Part shown: positions 1 to 8,798 of the stretch, one piece after another | Position numbering within the stretch: position 1 is the first letter of the stretch | Layout of the letters: every line of letters begins with the position of its first letter | NCBI GenBank assembly: GCA_035559795.1 | Contig: DATMAR010000011.1 | Coordinates: 1-64,000 of the forward strand | DNA: 64,000 nt | DNA from: Fimbriimonadales bacterium | GTDB lineage: Bacteria; Armatimonadota; Fimbriimonadia; Fimbriimonadales; ATM1 | Direction of reading: 5' to 3' | Position numbers and translations under genes: made by a program | The notes under the pieces: generated by a model | Database searches by the model: none | What the model was told of the DNA's origin: nothing | Seen by the model: the letters and a program-made list of their open reading frames with translations, nothing else

Positions 1-1
1 C

Positions 2-202
2 TGGGAAGCCGTTTCGAGCGGAACTGCAGGTGCTAACGATAAAGTTACCGATGCGGTCATCACTTCGAATATAGAAAGATTCATTCAATCTTCGGATAGA
101 GAGATTCGCGCACGAATAACGTGGACACGCATCGCCACCGCCACCTCACCGCCTTCGGAGATATTCGTAGACGAGGCTACTTGGCGTTTCGTGTATCAAT
201 AG
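2..202 (+). CDS. C-terminal end of secreted protein paralogous to the next gene (partial)
   Basis: Only the last 66 codons lie in the window, open from base 2 to TAG at 200-202. The residues match the C-terminal end of the protein at 326-2026: both have an ITS-x-I-x-RFI stretch, then RE-I-x-AR-x-(S/T)W, and end in a D-x-A-(S/T)-W-(R/K)-F-(V/I)-Y motif. This looks like a C-terminal beta-sandwich shared by two tandem paralogues. The catalytic part lies outside the window, so a sugar dehydrogenase-like function is inferred only from the neighbour. Confidence 0.75.
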   Translation, partial: WEAVSSGTAGANDKVTDAVITSNIERFIQSSDREIRARITWTRIATATSPPSEIFVDEATWRFVYQ

Positions 203-283
203 AAAACCTCGCATGATTGCGGATATAGAAATGAATATGATCAGCCGATATAAGTTCAAACTGAACGTCCGATTATGCTTTTT

Positions 284-316
284 GAGGAATAACAATTCCT
301 TAGTGTTATTTTTAAG
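284..316 (+). promoter_or_regulatory. Overlapping inverted repeats in the leader of the GSDH-like gene
   Basis: AGGAAT and ATTCCT flank AACA at 284-299, and AATAAC/GTTATT overlaps this just before a short T run. The structure lies about 10-40 bases upstream of the ATG at 326. It could be an intergenic attenuator between the two paralogues or an operator. Arms are only 6 bp, so the call is weak. Confidence 0.3.
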
Positions 317-325
317 GAGACAAGT

Positions 326-2026
326 ATGGTTAGAGTATCTGTCTTTCTTTGCGTTACTATCTTCGCAGGAAACGCATTCTCGCAAAATTTATATTTAAAC
401 GATTATTATTACGAGCCCTATTTCTCCGGATTCATTTTCCCTACTTCGTTCGCTTGCATAGGTGAAGAAGAATTCCTCGTGCTCGAAATTCACACTGGAC
501 GAGTCATTCATCTGAAAGAAGGCAATAAAACGATAGCCCTCGACCTCGATGTTTCCAACAACGCAGAGCAAGGATTACTGGGAATCGCTCTGCATCCGAA
601 TTTCATAACCAATGGTGTCGTAGCGCTCTTTTATTCGAAAAACGACCAAATCGGCAAAGACGGAGGAAATTGGATCGACAATCGCGTAGAAACTTTCTCA
701 TGGGACGGCGAAAAATTAAATTTCCTAAATACACTAATAACTTTCCCTTACGACCCCGATCAAAAAAATGGACCGACACATGACGGTGGAAAACTCACCG
801 TCGGGAAGGACGGACATCTTTATATCACCCATGGAGATTTTTTGCGAGGAGGATTCGAAAACCCACGAATCGAAATGAACACGAGCGAAACGGATGTCGC
901 TGGAGTAGGTGGGATATATAGAATCTCTTTCACGGGAGAAATTCCTCGGGATAATCCTTTTTACAATAACAGTAATCCTCAAATTCAAAGTCTTTACACA
1001 TATGGTCTGCGAAATTGCTTCGGCATCGCGACTGACCCTTATACTGGAAGAATATGGGCAACAGACAATGGTCCTGACCAATATGATGAAGTCGATATCA
1101 TAGGTTCCGGATTCAATGGAGGTTGGCTAAAAATCTGCGGACCCGATGTTCGGGCTTCGAAATATGCAGAAAACAATTATACGGATTACGATGCAAATGA
1201 CCTCGTCTATCTGCCGAATGCGTATTACGATGACCCTGTGTTTTCATGGCTTCAACCCATAGGTGTCACACAACTCGTTTTTTTAGATAGTTATAAATTC
1301 TCTCCGCAAGAGCGCGGAAATGTCCTAATCGGTGAATTCAACTATGGAGGACTTTATCTCTTCGAGGTCAATACGAATCGAAACGGTTTCGTTCTCGGTG
1401 GAGCACTCGCCGATAAAGTCGCTGACAACTCTGAGGAAAGAAACCTGAATAAAGTCGGAGACAATTGGGGAATCATCGTGGATATGACCATCGGAAACGA
1501 TGGATATTTATATCTTCTGCGTTTCGAGACCGGAGAAATTTACCGCATACGCCCATACCAAGATCCTGTCATTCCGAAATCATTCGATTTGAAAGCAGGA
1601 AAACTCGTCAACGGCACGCTTACAGATATTCAATTTAGCGATGACTCTTATATGATTTTTCAAACAATGCTGGGAAGGGCTGCCGGAGATGCGCAAATCG
1701 AAGTCTTCTCCGTTGCCCCCCCTCCGAGCACGAAGACATTAACAGAACTGCAATTCTTCGTAGAATCGAAAAGCTTCAAGCCTCTCGTACAGACAATAGA
1801 ACTCTACAACTATGAAACCCAAAAATACCAACTCGTATCCCTATCCACGACCACATCGAGCGATAACACGACTCAGGTAAGCATAACGTCAGACATAAAC
1901 CGATTCATCGAACCGCTTACACGTGAAATTAAGGCACGAGTGAGTTGGTATAGCGTCTTCTCGATTCTTTCCTTTCAATCTGCAATCGAACTCGACAACG
2001 CATCCTGGAAATTTATTTATAAATAA
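326..2026 (+). CDS. Secreted glucose/sorbosone dehydrogenase-like (PQQ-type beta-propeller) protein
   Basis: The 566-residue protein starts with a signal peptide (about residues 1-19, cut after AFS-Q). The body resembles the GSDH six-bladed propeller family: an EQGLLGIALHPNF motif near residue 90, an HDGGKL motif followed by a G-D-G-x-LYI-x-x-GD blade, and GLRNCFGIATDP followed by W-x-TDNGPD-x-x-DEV. Family members oxidise sugars with PQQ in the periplasm, but many homologues have no proven substrate. The last 130 residues form a separate beta-rich domain shared with the truncated upstream paralogue. The start has a good ribosome site (AAGGAG, 6 bases before ATG). No Sec-independent or lipobox feature is seen. 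Confidence 0.8.
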   Translation: MVRVSVFLCVTIFAGNAFSQNLYLNDYYYEPYFSGFIFPTSFACIGEEEFLVLEIHTGRVIHLKEGNKTIALDLDVSNNAEQGLLGIALHPNFITNGVVALFYSKNDQIGKDGGNWIDNRVETFSWDGEKLNFLNTLITFPYDPDQKNGPTHDGGKLTVGKDGHLYITHGDFLRGGFENPRIEMNTSETDVAGVGGIYRISFTGEIPRDNPFYNNSNPQIQSLYTYGLRNCFGIATDPYTGRIWATDNGPDQYDEVDIIGSGFNGGWLKICGPDVRASKYAENNYTDYDANDLVYLPNAYYDDPVFSWLQPIGVTQLVFLDSYKFSPQERGNVLIGEFNYGGLYLFEVNTNRNGFVLGGALADKVADNSEERNLNKVGDNWGIIVDMTIGNDGYLYLLRFETGEIYRIRPYQDPVIPKSFDLKAGKLVNGTLTDIQFSDDSYMIFQTMLGRAAGDAQIEVFSVAPPPSTKTLTELQFFVESKSFKPLVQTIELYNYETQKYQLVSLSTTTSSDNTTQVSITSDINRFIEPLTREIKARVSWYSVFSILSFQSAIELDNASWKFIYK

Positions 2027-2029
2027 ACC

Positions 2030-2082
2030 GTAGGAGCACCGTAAGGCGCGAATAAAACCTGTAGGAGCGCCGTAAAGCGCGA
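2030..2082 (+). repeat. Two REP-like hairpin repeats (family A)
   Basis: Copies at 2030-2051 and 2061-2082 each begin GTAGGAGC and form a GCRCC-GTAA-(G/A)GCGC hairpin. They follow the GSDH stop codon directly, between two convergent genes. Other copies are at 45522, 47077, 47107, 49764, 49791, 49821 and 49851. The GTAG foot before the stem is the hallmark of REP elements moved by RAYT transposases. No RAYT gene is in the window. Confidence 0.75.
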
Positions 2083-2089
2083 TTTGTAA

Positions 2090-2133
2090 GCCTCAACTGC
2101 TTGTAATGCCTCAACTGCTCCTGCAGTTGAGGC
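2090..2133. repeat. Hairpin repeat family D (GCCTCAACTGC stem)
   Basis: A perfect 11-bp stem, GCCTCAACTGC / GCAGTTGAGGC, with a TCCT loop lies at 2108-2133, preceded by a half copy at 2090-2100. The same hairpin, in opposite loop orientation (AGGA), occurs at 51212-51237 and 51406-51431. Here it separates the convergent GSDH and proline dehydrogenase genes, so it may act as a two-way terminator. The rest of the 2027-2202 spacer shows nothing else. Confidence 0.7.
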
Positions 2134-2202
2134 TTCTACTTCAATCGAACTCCTAACCGACACTTCTACTTCTACCGGACCCCTAACCCGACACCAGGAA
2201 TA

Positions 2203-3138
2203 CTATTTCCCGAACAAACTTCTTATAAAAAACCACAAATTCGCAGGTCTCTCCGCCAAACGCCGAACGAAATACGGATACCAACTCATTCCGTAAGGAA
2301 TATAAATCCGTAAGTTATATCCCTTCTCGACCAACTCTGCCTGCAATTTCCTTTTCACTCCGAATAACATCTGAAATTCGAACTTCTCTTTCCCGATATT
2401 GTTCTTCGCGCAATATCCGATAACCTGCTCGATAATTCGTTCATCGTGCGTCGCAATCGCTGGAAAATTCCCTTTCGAAAGCAATTTCTTTGCATATTCC
2501 AGATATGCTGCATCAACATCCCGCTTTTTTTGCAGTGCAACCTCGGGAGGTTCTAAGTAAGCACCCTTTACCAAACGCACACGTATCCCCATTCCTATCA
2601 TCTCTTCGATGTCTTGTTTTGTTCGATGAAGCATCGCCTGCAAAACCACCCCCACATTCTTTCTCTCGGGCCATACCTCACGCACTAATCTCAGCGTTCG
2701 TTCTACTGTCGGGCTCGATTCCATGTCTATACGAATGAAATTCCCGTTACGAGCAGCGACGTCCAAAAGAGTAATCAGACGCCTCTTCGTCTCCGCCTCT
2801 TCGAAATCGTGTCCCAACTGCGATAATTTCACCGACACATTGATTTTTTCAGGTGCACTTCCCCCCCCATACGGAGAACGAGCGATATCCTCTACCAGAT
2901 GCATATATTCCTGAAACGCCGCCTCCGCCTCTTCGTGTCGCGTTGTATGCTCCCCCAAATAATCCAGAGAAGCCGTGAATCCTTTTTTTACCAACTCCTC
3001 CGCACTTCGAATTGCGTCTTCGCGTTTGTTTCCCGCGATGAATCTTCGAACAACTGGCTGGGTGATTCTGCTATTCCGTATAAAACGTTCGAACCACGGA
3101 CGACTGCTTACTAAAAGTATCAGAGAACGAGATAGCAT
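2203..3138 (-). CDS. Proline dehydrogenase (monofunctional, flavin-dependent)
   Basis: This oxidises L-proline to pyrroline-5-carboxylate with FAD, the first step of proline catabolism. The 311-residue length fits monofunctional PRODH (PutA beta8-alpha8 barrel). Visible motifs are the RLVKGAYLEP strand (FAD/substrate lysine), the IATHD strand that follows it, and the C-terminal Y-x-x-x-x-VRRLAERP-x-N helix whose paired arginines bind the proline carboxylate. A GTG at 3139-3141 directly precedes the ATG chosen here. It lies 20-23 bases after the SpoIID gene, so the two are probably co-transcribed. No P5C dehydrogenase is in the window. Confidence 0.9.
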   Translation of the reverse strand: MLSRSLILLVSSRPWFERFIRNSRITQPVVRRFIAGNKREDAIRSAEELVKKGFTASLDYLGEHTTRHEEAEAAFQEYMHLVEDIARSPYGGGSAPEKINVSVKLSQLGHDFEEAETKRRLITLLDVAARNGNFIRIDMESSPTVERTLRLVREVWPERKNVGVVLQAMLHRTKQDIEEMIGMGIRVRLVKGAYLEPPEVALQKKRDVDAAYLEYAKKLLSKGNFPAIATHDERIIEQVIGYCAKNNIGKEKFEFQMLFGVKRKLQAELVEKGYNLRIYIPYGMSWYPYFVRRLAERPANLWFFIRSLFGK

Positions 3139-3161
3139 CACGAGTACGACTCGATACTACC

Positions 3162-4454
3162 TTATCCTCCCTTCTTCGGCAATCTTTTATCTCGATTCTG
3201 AGTTCGACTAATCTTGCGGCGAGATAGCGGCTCGAAGAGTGCGACTTCTGCTTGTTTCAACTCCGCCCCTCGATAGTAAGCAGACAAAATTTCCGCGAAA
3301 TCATAGCCCGCCATCGCTCGGCTTTGAGCGCCCACCTGGCACATCCCTACGCCATGCCCCCATCCCTTGCCCTCGAATTGCCACCCATCTTCGACTCGAT
3401 TCACTTCGAACAGCGTACTCCGTAACTTGTTCACACCCATAAGGTTTCTGAAATCTACACCCCTTAAAGTCTGTTCCCCCTTTTCTCCTCGCAAAAGCAT
3501 CTCTTTCACCCTCCCGGACGAAGAACGCTGAACGATAACGATTTCTCGCACCATACCGATTGCAACTTGTCTTTTCTCGAGCAAGGATAACAATTCCTTA
3601 TCCCCCAATAATAAACTCCAACTATCGTATTTCGAAACCGCATTGAAAGGATTTCCGTTTACGTCTGCATCGAGCACACTAACTAAATAGGGAACGTCGC
3701 TAGAAAAAACTTCCGAAGCAGATTCCGTTACCCCCCCACAATCTGCGCAATACAAAGCCGAAATCGGCTTGCCTTGATGGATCAATACCAGATGCGCCGT
3801 CTCCGATATCGCCTCGTTCGTGCTTTCTTTTTCTACGTCGTAACCGCGATACACCTGAGAACTCGTCGTGTCGTCCAAATCGTAAGGCGTTTTTCTCTCG
3901 TGGATCATCCGGCTATAGGCAAAGGTTCGTGCGGCGACCGCCTGCGCCTTCAACGCTTCTTTAGACCAAGTAAATGGCATTTCACAAGGAACGACACCTC
4001 GCAAATACAATTCCACAGGCAACTCGTTAATGACTTGCAGGGAATCTCCCATTACTACGACTCGAATCCCTCCCCTATAATTTCGTTTTATCGAAGAAGC
4101 GCGAACTTCTATAATTTCGTTCTTAGCGCGTATATCTACCATGGAATAAAGTTTGCGTTCCGATTTCGTCGAGTCTTCCCCGATTTTCAACCTCCCTCCA
4201 TCGAAGCTAACCCTTTCTTGCTTTCCATTCTCGCATCGCGCAAGGGTCTCACCAGTCTCCCCATCGTAAATTTCGAATCCCTCCTTCGATGAAAGGAAAA
4301 CCTCTTTCGCCGTCCCGAGGCTTTTTAGATGAACCCGAATCGAGGGTCCCCAATTCTGCTCCGCCGCCGATTGCTTTGCAAAGGCAGCTCCTCCGTTGAG
4401 CAAAACCCCATTGAGCAAAATCACCCCCAAAGTAGCCCAAACCTTCATCATCAT
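3162..4454 (-). CDS. SpoIID/LytB-domain protein (peptidoglycan lytic transglycosylase type)
   Basis: The 430-residue protein starts with a hydrophobic signal segment (residues 1-26). The SpoIID domain is clear: ELPVELYLRGVVPCEMP, then W-x-x-EALKAQAVAARTFA, a YCADCGG-x-TE segment, and the C-terminal WGHGVGMCQVGAQ motif. In Bacillus SpoIID cleaves glycan strands during engulfment. In non-sporulating lineages the domain occurs in cell-wall remodelling proteins, which is the safer reading because no other sporulation gene is present. Three ATG codons in a row open the frame. It is divergent from rpoB across a 243-bp spacer. Confidence 0.88.
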   Translation of the reverse strand: MMMKVWATLGVILLNGVLLNGGAAFAKQSAAEQNWGPSIRVHLKSLGTAKEVFLSSKEGFEIYDGETGETLARCENGKQERVSFDGGRLKIGEDSTKSERKLYSMVDIRAKNEIIEVRASSIKRNYRGGIRVVVMGDSLQVINELPVELYLRGVVPCEMPFTWSKEALKAQAVAARTFAYSRMIHERKTPYDLDDTTSSQVYRGYDVEKESTNEAISETAHLVLIHQGKPISALYCADCGGVTESASEVFSSDVPYLVSVLDADVNGNPFNAVSKYDSWSLLLGDKELLSLLEKRQVAIGMVREIVIVQRSSSGRVKEMLLRGEKGEQTLRGVDFRNLMGVNKLRSTLFEVNRVEDGWQFEGKGWGHGVGMCQVGAQSRAMAGYDFAEILSAYYRGAELKQAEVALFEPLSRRKISRTQNRDKRLPKKGG

Positions 4455-4631
4455 CAGATTATGGCAATTTTGGGCGAGGCAACCTGCTTTTGCCTGACCT
4501 TATTTATAGACAAGCAGACAACCTTCCTCTGGCTGGTTAAACCTTCCCGATGGCTATCTCCCCTCGCCACTTATGACCCAATCCAGCTGTTCATTCATTC
4601 GTAACCCATAAAAAATAAAAAAATTTAGATA

Positions 4632-4666
4632 ACCCCTTGACAACACTTCCACTCAAGGGGTAGGCT
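4632..4666 (+). promoter_or_regulatory. rpoBC promoter with embedded palindrome
   Basis: TTGACA at 4637-4642 and TAGGCT at 4661-4666 are 18 bases apart, a good sigma-70 type -35/-10 pair 31 bases before rpoB. A perfect inverted repeat, ACCCCTTGA (4632-4640) and TCAAGGGGT (4653-4661), covers the -35 and runs up to the -10. Its position makes a protein operator more likely than an RNA hairpin. The rest of 4455-4631 shows no other feature I can support. Confidence 0.6.
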
Positions 4667-4697
4667 GGTAGTTTGTCATTGCACCGCGGAGGTATTA

Positions 4698-7600
4698 ATG
4701 AAGGTTGTCCGACAGGCTTCGGCAAATACCGAGCATGTCTTAGAAATTCCCAATCTAATCGAACTTCAACTCAACTCGTACAAAAATCTACTTGAACAGG
4801 GTCTTCCCGAACTTCTAAAAAGTTTTTCGCCGATATACGATTTTACCGGCTCGAACTTCATAGAGTTCGTAGACTTCTACCTCGGAGAGCCAAAGTATAC
4901 CGTAGACGAGTGTAGAGCGCGAGACGTCACGTTCGAAGCGCCTATCAAAGTACAGGTTCGCTTAGGAGGCAAAGATCGAGAGGTCATCGAATCGGAGGTG
5001 TACCTCGGCGATTTGCCTTTAATGACTGACGCCGGCACTTTTATTATTAATGGAAGAGAGCGGGTCATCGTCTCCCAGCTCGGTAGAAGCCCTGGGGTGT
5101 ATTTCTTCGACGAACCTCAGCAAGCCACGAAGTGGGAACTTCGACACGTTCTTATGCACCGCCTTCCACTCAGAGCGGAAGTGCTGCCGAACCAAGGCAA
5201 ATGGATGGAAATTTCGGAATCCGAGCCGAATTTTGTCCTCTGGGTGCCGCTAAACCAAAGTAAGAAAATCCCGATAACCCAACTCCTCAAAGTTTTCTCT
5301 GCCTTCGAGCAAACGAAACAACCCATTACCAAACCCATCGAAGAAGCGATTCATCGCTATCTCGCCGAGCCGCTCGTCCATCCGCAAACCGGAGAGATAC
5401 TCGCCGACACAGACACCTTTATCACCGAAGAACTCATAGAAAACTTGCCGAAAGCCGCCAGAAATCTCACAGTAAGGTGCTACGCTCGCACGAACACGAA
5501 CGAAAACATCTTGCTCACCTTCGGAAAAACTCACGAAATTAAAAACCCCACTGCCGAAGAAATCGTCGGTAAACGAACCCTCGAAGAAATAACAGACGGG
5601 AGCGAACTCGTTATTACGAAGTTAGGAAAAATAGATTTCGATACCGCTAAAAAAATCGAGAGTTTGAAACTAAAAAAACTCAGAATACTCGAAGTCAATC
5701 CTTTCATCGATGCCTCCTTAGAACACGACACGACAGATAACGTTCGTAGTGCCCTTCGGGATGTTCATCGCAAACTACGACCGGGTGAAACTCAAGACGA
5801 AGAGAATGCAAAAGCACAAATCTATGCGCTCTTCTTAGATCCGAGAAACTATGATCTCGGACGCGTCGGTCGCCACCAGATGAATCGTCGCCTTCATTTG
5901 GACATCAGCGACGACGTTCGCCACGTCACCATCGAAGATTTAGTCCAAATGGTCATTCACCTTACGAAACTTCTCGATGGTGAAGCAAGTGGAGACGACA
6001 TCGACCATTTGAAAAACAAACGAATTAAATCCATCGGGGAATTACTTCTGAATCAAATGCGCGTCGGATTAGCGCGAATGGAGAAAGTCGCGCGCGAAAG
6101 AATGACGAGCACAGAACCAGAGAATCTCCTGCCAGGAATTATCCTGAGCGTGAAGCCTGTAACGGCGAGCATAAAAAGTTTCTTCGCCAGCAGTCACCTC
6201 AGCACGTTCATGGACCAAACGAATCCATTGAGCGCTCTTTCGAACAAGCGACGTCTTTCGACCCTTCCCGAAAAGCGCCCCCCCGGGTCTACTCGCGCGG
6301 GTGTCGTGGACGCTCAACGCGAAGTGCAGCTCAGCGAATATGGACGAATTTGCCCGATCGAGACTCCAGAAGGTCCGAACGTCGGATTGATGAAACAGCT
6401 CACGGTCTACGCAAAAGTAGACGATGACGGGTTTTTGTATGCTCCGTTCCGAGTCGTGAAGAACGGAAGGGTTACGAATGAAATCATTTATCTCGTAGCA
6501 GGAGACGAAGACGATAAGAAAGTCGCCCCCCCAGATGCTCCCCTCGATTCCAAGGGTGCATTCAAAGACGAATACGTAATGGTGAGATACAAAGGAGAAT
6601 TCCCCGAAGTTCCCCGAGACGAAGTGGAACTTATGGATGCCTCCCCGGTAATCGTATCCGTCGCTGCCTCTTGCATCCCCTTCCTCAATCATGACGACGG
6701 TGCTCGTGCGTTGATGGGCGCAAACATGCAAAGACAAGCAGTTCCCCTTCTGCGCTCGGAAGCACCTATCGTAGGAACGGGATACGAAACAAGAATCGCA
6801 AGAGACAGCGGTGCATCCGTCCATGCACTTCGTAACGGAATCGTTGAATCCGTCACTGCTCGCGAAATCCGAATCCGAACGGAAAACGGCGAAGTAGATT
6901 CCTATTTATTAGAACACGGACGCCAATCTAACAAATCCACATGCTTTACACAAAGACCTATCGTAATTCCTGGCCAAAAAGTATTCGCGAATCAACCTAT
7001 CGCCGATGGACCGACTTGCGACAACGGTGAATTGGCTCTCGGAAAGAATCTCGTAGTCGCCTTCATGCCGTGGCGTGGCTACAACTTCGAAGACGCTATC
7101 GTCGTTTCGGAACGGTTGGTCAAAGAAGACGTATTTACTTCGATTCATATTGAACGCCACGATGTAGAAGCGGTAGATACGAAATTAGGACCTGAAGAAA
7201 TCACGAGAGACATTCCCAATGTGGGGGAAGAAGCACTCAAGGATTTAGACGAAAGTGGAATCGTCAGAATCGGCGCAGAAGTACGTCCTCTCGATATTCT
7301 CGTAGGCAAAGTCCAACCGAAAGGTCAGGTCGAACTGACTGCAGAGGAAAGATTGATCATCGCAATCTTCGGAAAGAAAGCCGAAGAGACTCGTGACGTT
7401 TCCTTACGCCTACCACACGGAGAACAAGGAACTGTCGTAGATGTGAAAGTATTCAGCCGCTATAAATACCGCTGTAAAGAAACCGGAAAAATCTTCTACG
7501 AAGCAAAGAAACGAGAAAGCATGGTAAGCGAAGTAACCGGGGGGGAACTCGAACAAATCCCTGGTGACGAACTTCCAGCCGGCACGAATATGACGGTTCA

Positions 7601-8717
7601 AGTGTATGTCGCTCAAAAACGAAAACTCACAGTAGGCGACAAAATGGCTGGTCGGCATGGAAATAAAGGAGTCATCAGCAAAATCGTTCCCGAAGAAGAT
7701 ATGCCCTTCTTGCAAGATGGCACTCCGGTGGATATCGTTCTCAATCCTCTCGGCGTTCCGAGCCGTTTGAATGCAGGGCAAATGCTCGAAGCCCTTTTAG
7801 GGCTCGTTGGAAAAGAATTCGGAATTCGTTTTCTTGCACCAGCATTCGAAGGAGCATCCCCGCGACATGTACTCGAAGAACTGAAACATGTCGCAGAAAG
7901 CTACCGACAAAACGTTCTGCAAGCATACGTGAATTCAGAACTCAAACTCAATTTGAAATTCCGTCGTAACGCTTCGGTGGAGGAAATGTTCGAAGAAATC
8001 GAAAACGCTCTTCGAAAATTAGGAAAACGAAGACTCGAAGAAATCTCGAGCATAGTTGCAGCCGAGCCGGTAATAAGCGTAACGCAAATGAATCCTGAAC
8101 CGGAGATGTCTTCGGAAGAAATCGAAAAGGAACCACCGTACAAAGCGCCTGAAAGCGTGTACCGTTCCATCCTCGAACGAATCCGACACAACGTTTGGGT
8201 GCGTGCGGGTATTGATGAGCGAACCGGCAAAAGTTTGCTCCGCGATGGAGCTACGGGAGAATTGTTCGAATTCCCGGTCGCTGTCGGCGTTATGTACATG
8301 TTCAAACTCGAACATCTCGCTGAAGAAAAAATTCACGCACGAAGCATCGGTCCTTATTCGCTCGTAACCCAGCAACCATTGGGCGGAAAAGCCCAATTCG
8401 GCGGACAACGATTCGGAGAAATGGAAGTGTGGGCTCTCGAAGCGTATGGCGCAGCCAACACTCTCCAAGAAATCATCACGATTAAATCCGACGACGTGAT
8501 AGGCCGCGTAAAAACCTATGAAAGCATCGTACGTGGAGAAACGATTTTAGAACCAGGAATCCCAGAGTCTTTCAAAATTCTCGTCAATGAACTGCGGAGC
8601 CTCGGCCTGAAAGTAACTGTCGAGGATAAGAACAATCGAGAAATCAATTTGAAAGACCTCGAAGAATATTCTGCAGCGGACGATATGAAACTCGCTCGCT
8701 CCGTAGGATTCTTCTAA
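4698..8717 (+). CDS. rpoB: DNA-directed RNA polymerase subunit beta
   Basis: The 1339-residue core enzyme subunit has recognisable beta regions throughout: EFVDFYLGEPKYTVDEC near the start, the rifampicin pocket at about residues 495-522, YGRICPIETPEGPNVGLM, GKNLVVAFMPWRGYNFEDAI, KLTVGDKMAGRHGNKGVIS, and the C-terminal KAQFGGQRFGEMEVWALEAYGA. A GGAGG site lies 6 bases before ATG. Odd points: T503 and N516 stand where E. coli has Q513 and H526, and the fork-loop segment after the rif cluster carries about three extra residues and lacks the usual GPGGLTRERAG. It forms an operon with rpoC. No rplL or rplJ lies upstream, unlike the common arrangement. Confidence 0.98.
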   Translation: MKVVRQASANTEHVLEIPNLIELQLNSYKNLLEQGLPELLKSFSPIYDFTGSNFIEFVDFYLGEPKYTVDECRARDVTFEAPIKVQVRLGGKDREVIESEVYLGDLPLMTDAGTFIINGRERVIVSQLGRSPGVYFFDEPQQATKWELRHVLMHRLPLRAEVLPNQGKWMEISESEPNFVLWVPLNQSKKIPITQLLKVFSAFEQTKQPITKPIEEAIHRYLAEPLVHPQTGEILADTDTFITEELIENLPKAARNLTVRCYARTNTNENILLTFGKTHEIKNPTAEEIVGKRTLEEITDGSELVITKLGKIDFDTAKKIESLKLKKLRILEVNPFIDASLEHDTTDNVRSALRDVHRKLRPGETQDEENAKAQIYALFLDPRNYDLGRVGRHQMNRRLHLDISDDVRHVTIEDLVQMVIHLTKLLDGEASGDDIDHLKNKRIKSIGELLLNQMRVGLARMEKVARERMTSTEPENLLPGIILSVKPVTASIKSFFASSHLSTFMDQTNPLSALSNKRRLSTLPEKRPPGSTRAGVVDAQREVQLSEYGRICPIETPEGPNVGLMKQLTVYAKVDDDGFLYAPFRVVKNGRVTNEIIYLVAGDEDDKKVAPPDAPLDSKGAFKDEYVMVRYKGEFPEVPRDEVELMDASPVIVSVAASCIPFLNHDDGARALMGANMQRQAVPLLRSEAPIVGTGYETRIARDSGASVHALRNGIVESVTAREIRIRTENGEVDSYLLEHGRQSNKSTCFTQRPIVIPGQKVFANQPIADGPTCDNGELALGKNLVVAFMPWRGYNFEDAIVVSERLVKEDVFTSIHIERHDVEAVDTKLGPEEITRDIPNVGEEALKDLDESGIVRIGAEVRPLDILVGKVQPKGQVELTAEERLIIAIFGKKAEETRDVSLRLPHGEQGTVVDVKVFSRYKYRCKETGKIFYEAKKRESMVSEVTGGELEQIPGDELPAGTNMTVQVYVAQKRKLTVGDKMAGRHGNKGVISKIVPEEDMPFLQDGTPVDIVLNPLGVPSRLNAGQMLEALLGLVGKEFGIRFLAPAFEGASPRHVLEELKHVAESYRQNVLQAYVNSELKLNLKFRRNASVEEMFEEIENALRKLGKRRLEEISSIVAAEPVISVTQMNPEPEMSSEEIEKEPPYKAPESVYRSILERIRHNVWVRAGIDERTGKSLLRDGATGELFEFPVAVGVMYMFKLEHLAEEKIHARSIGPYSLVTQQPLGGKAQFGGQRFGEMEVWALEAYGAANTLQEIITIKSDDVIGRVKTYESIVRGETILEPGIPESFKILVNELRSLGLKVTVEDKNNREINLKDLEEYSAADDMKLARSVGFF

Positions 8718-8798
8718 ACATAACACGAAAACAAAATATGAATTTTATAATAACCTTCTATTGCCTTCGCAAAAAGAAACAAAAAGGTCAAACAAACT

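Noticed and set aside
3162-4454. SpoIID as evidence of sporulation
   Set aside because: No other sporulation gene is in the window, and SpoIID domains are widespread in non-sporulating bacteria.
6069-6824. Long open frame (251 codons) antisense to rpoB
   Set aside because: It lies fully inside rpoB on the other strand, has no start signals or known motif, and its composition follows from the rpoB codons.
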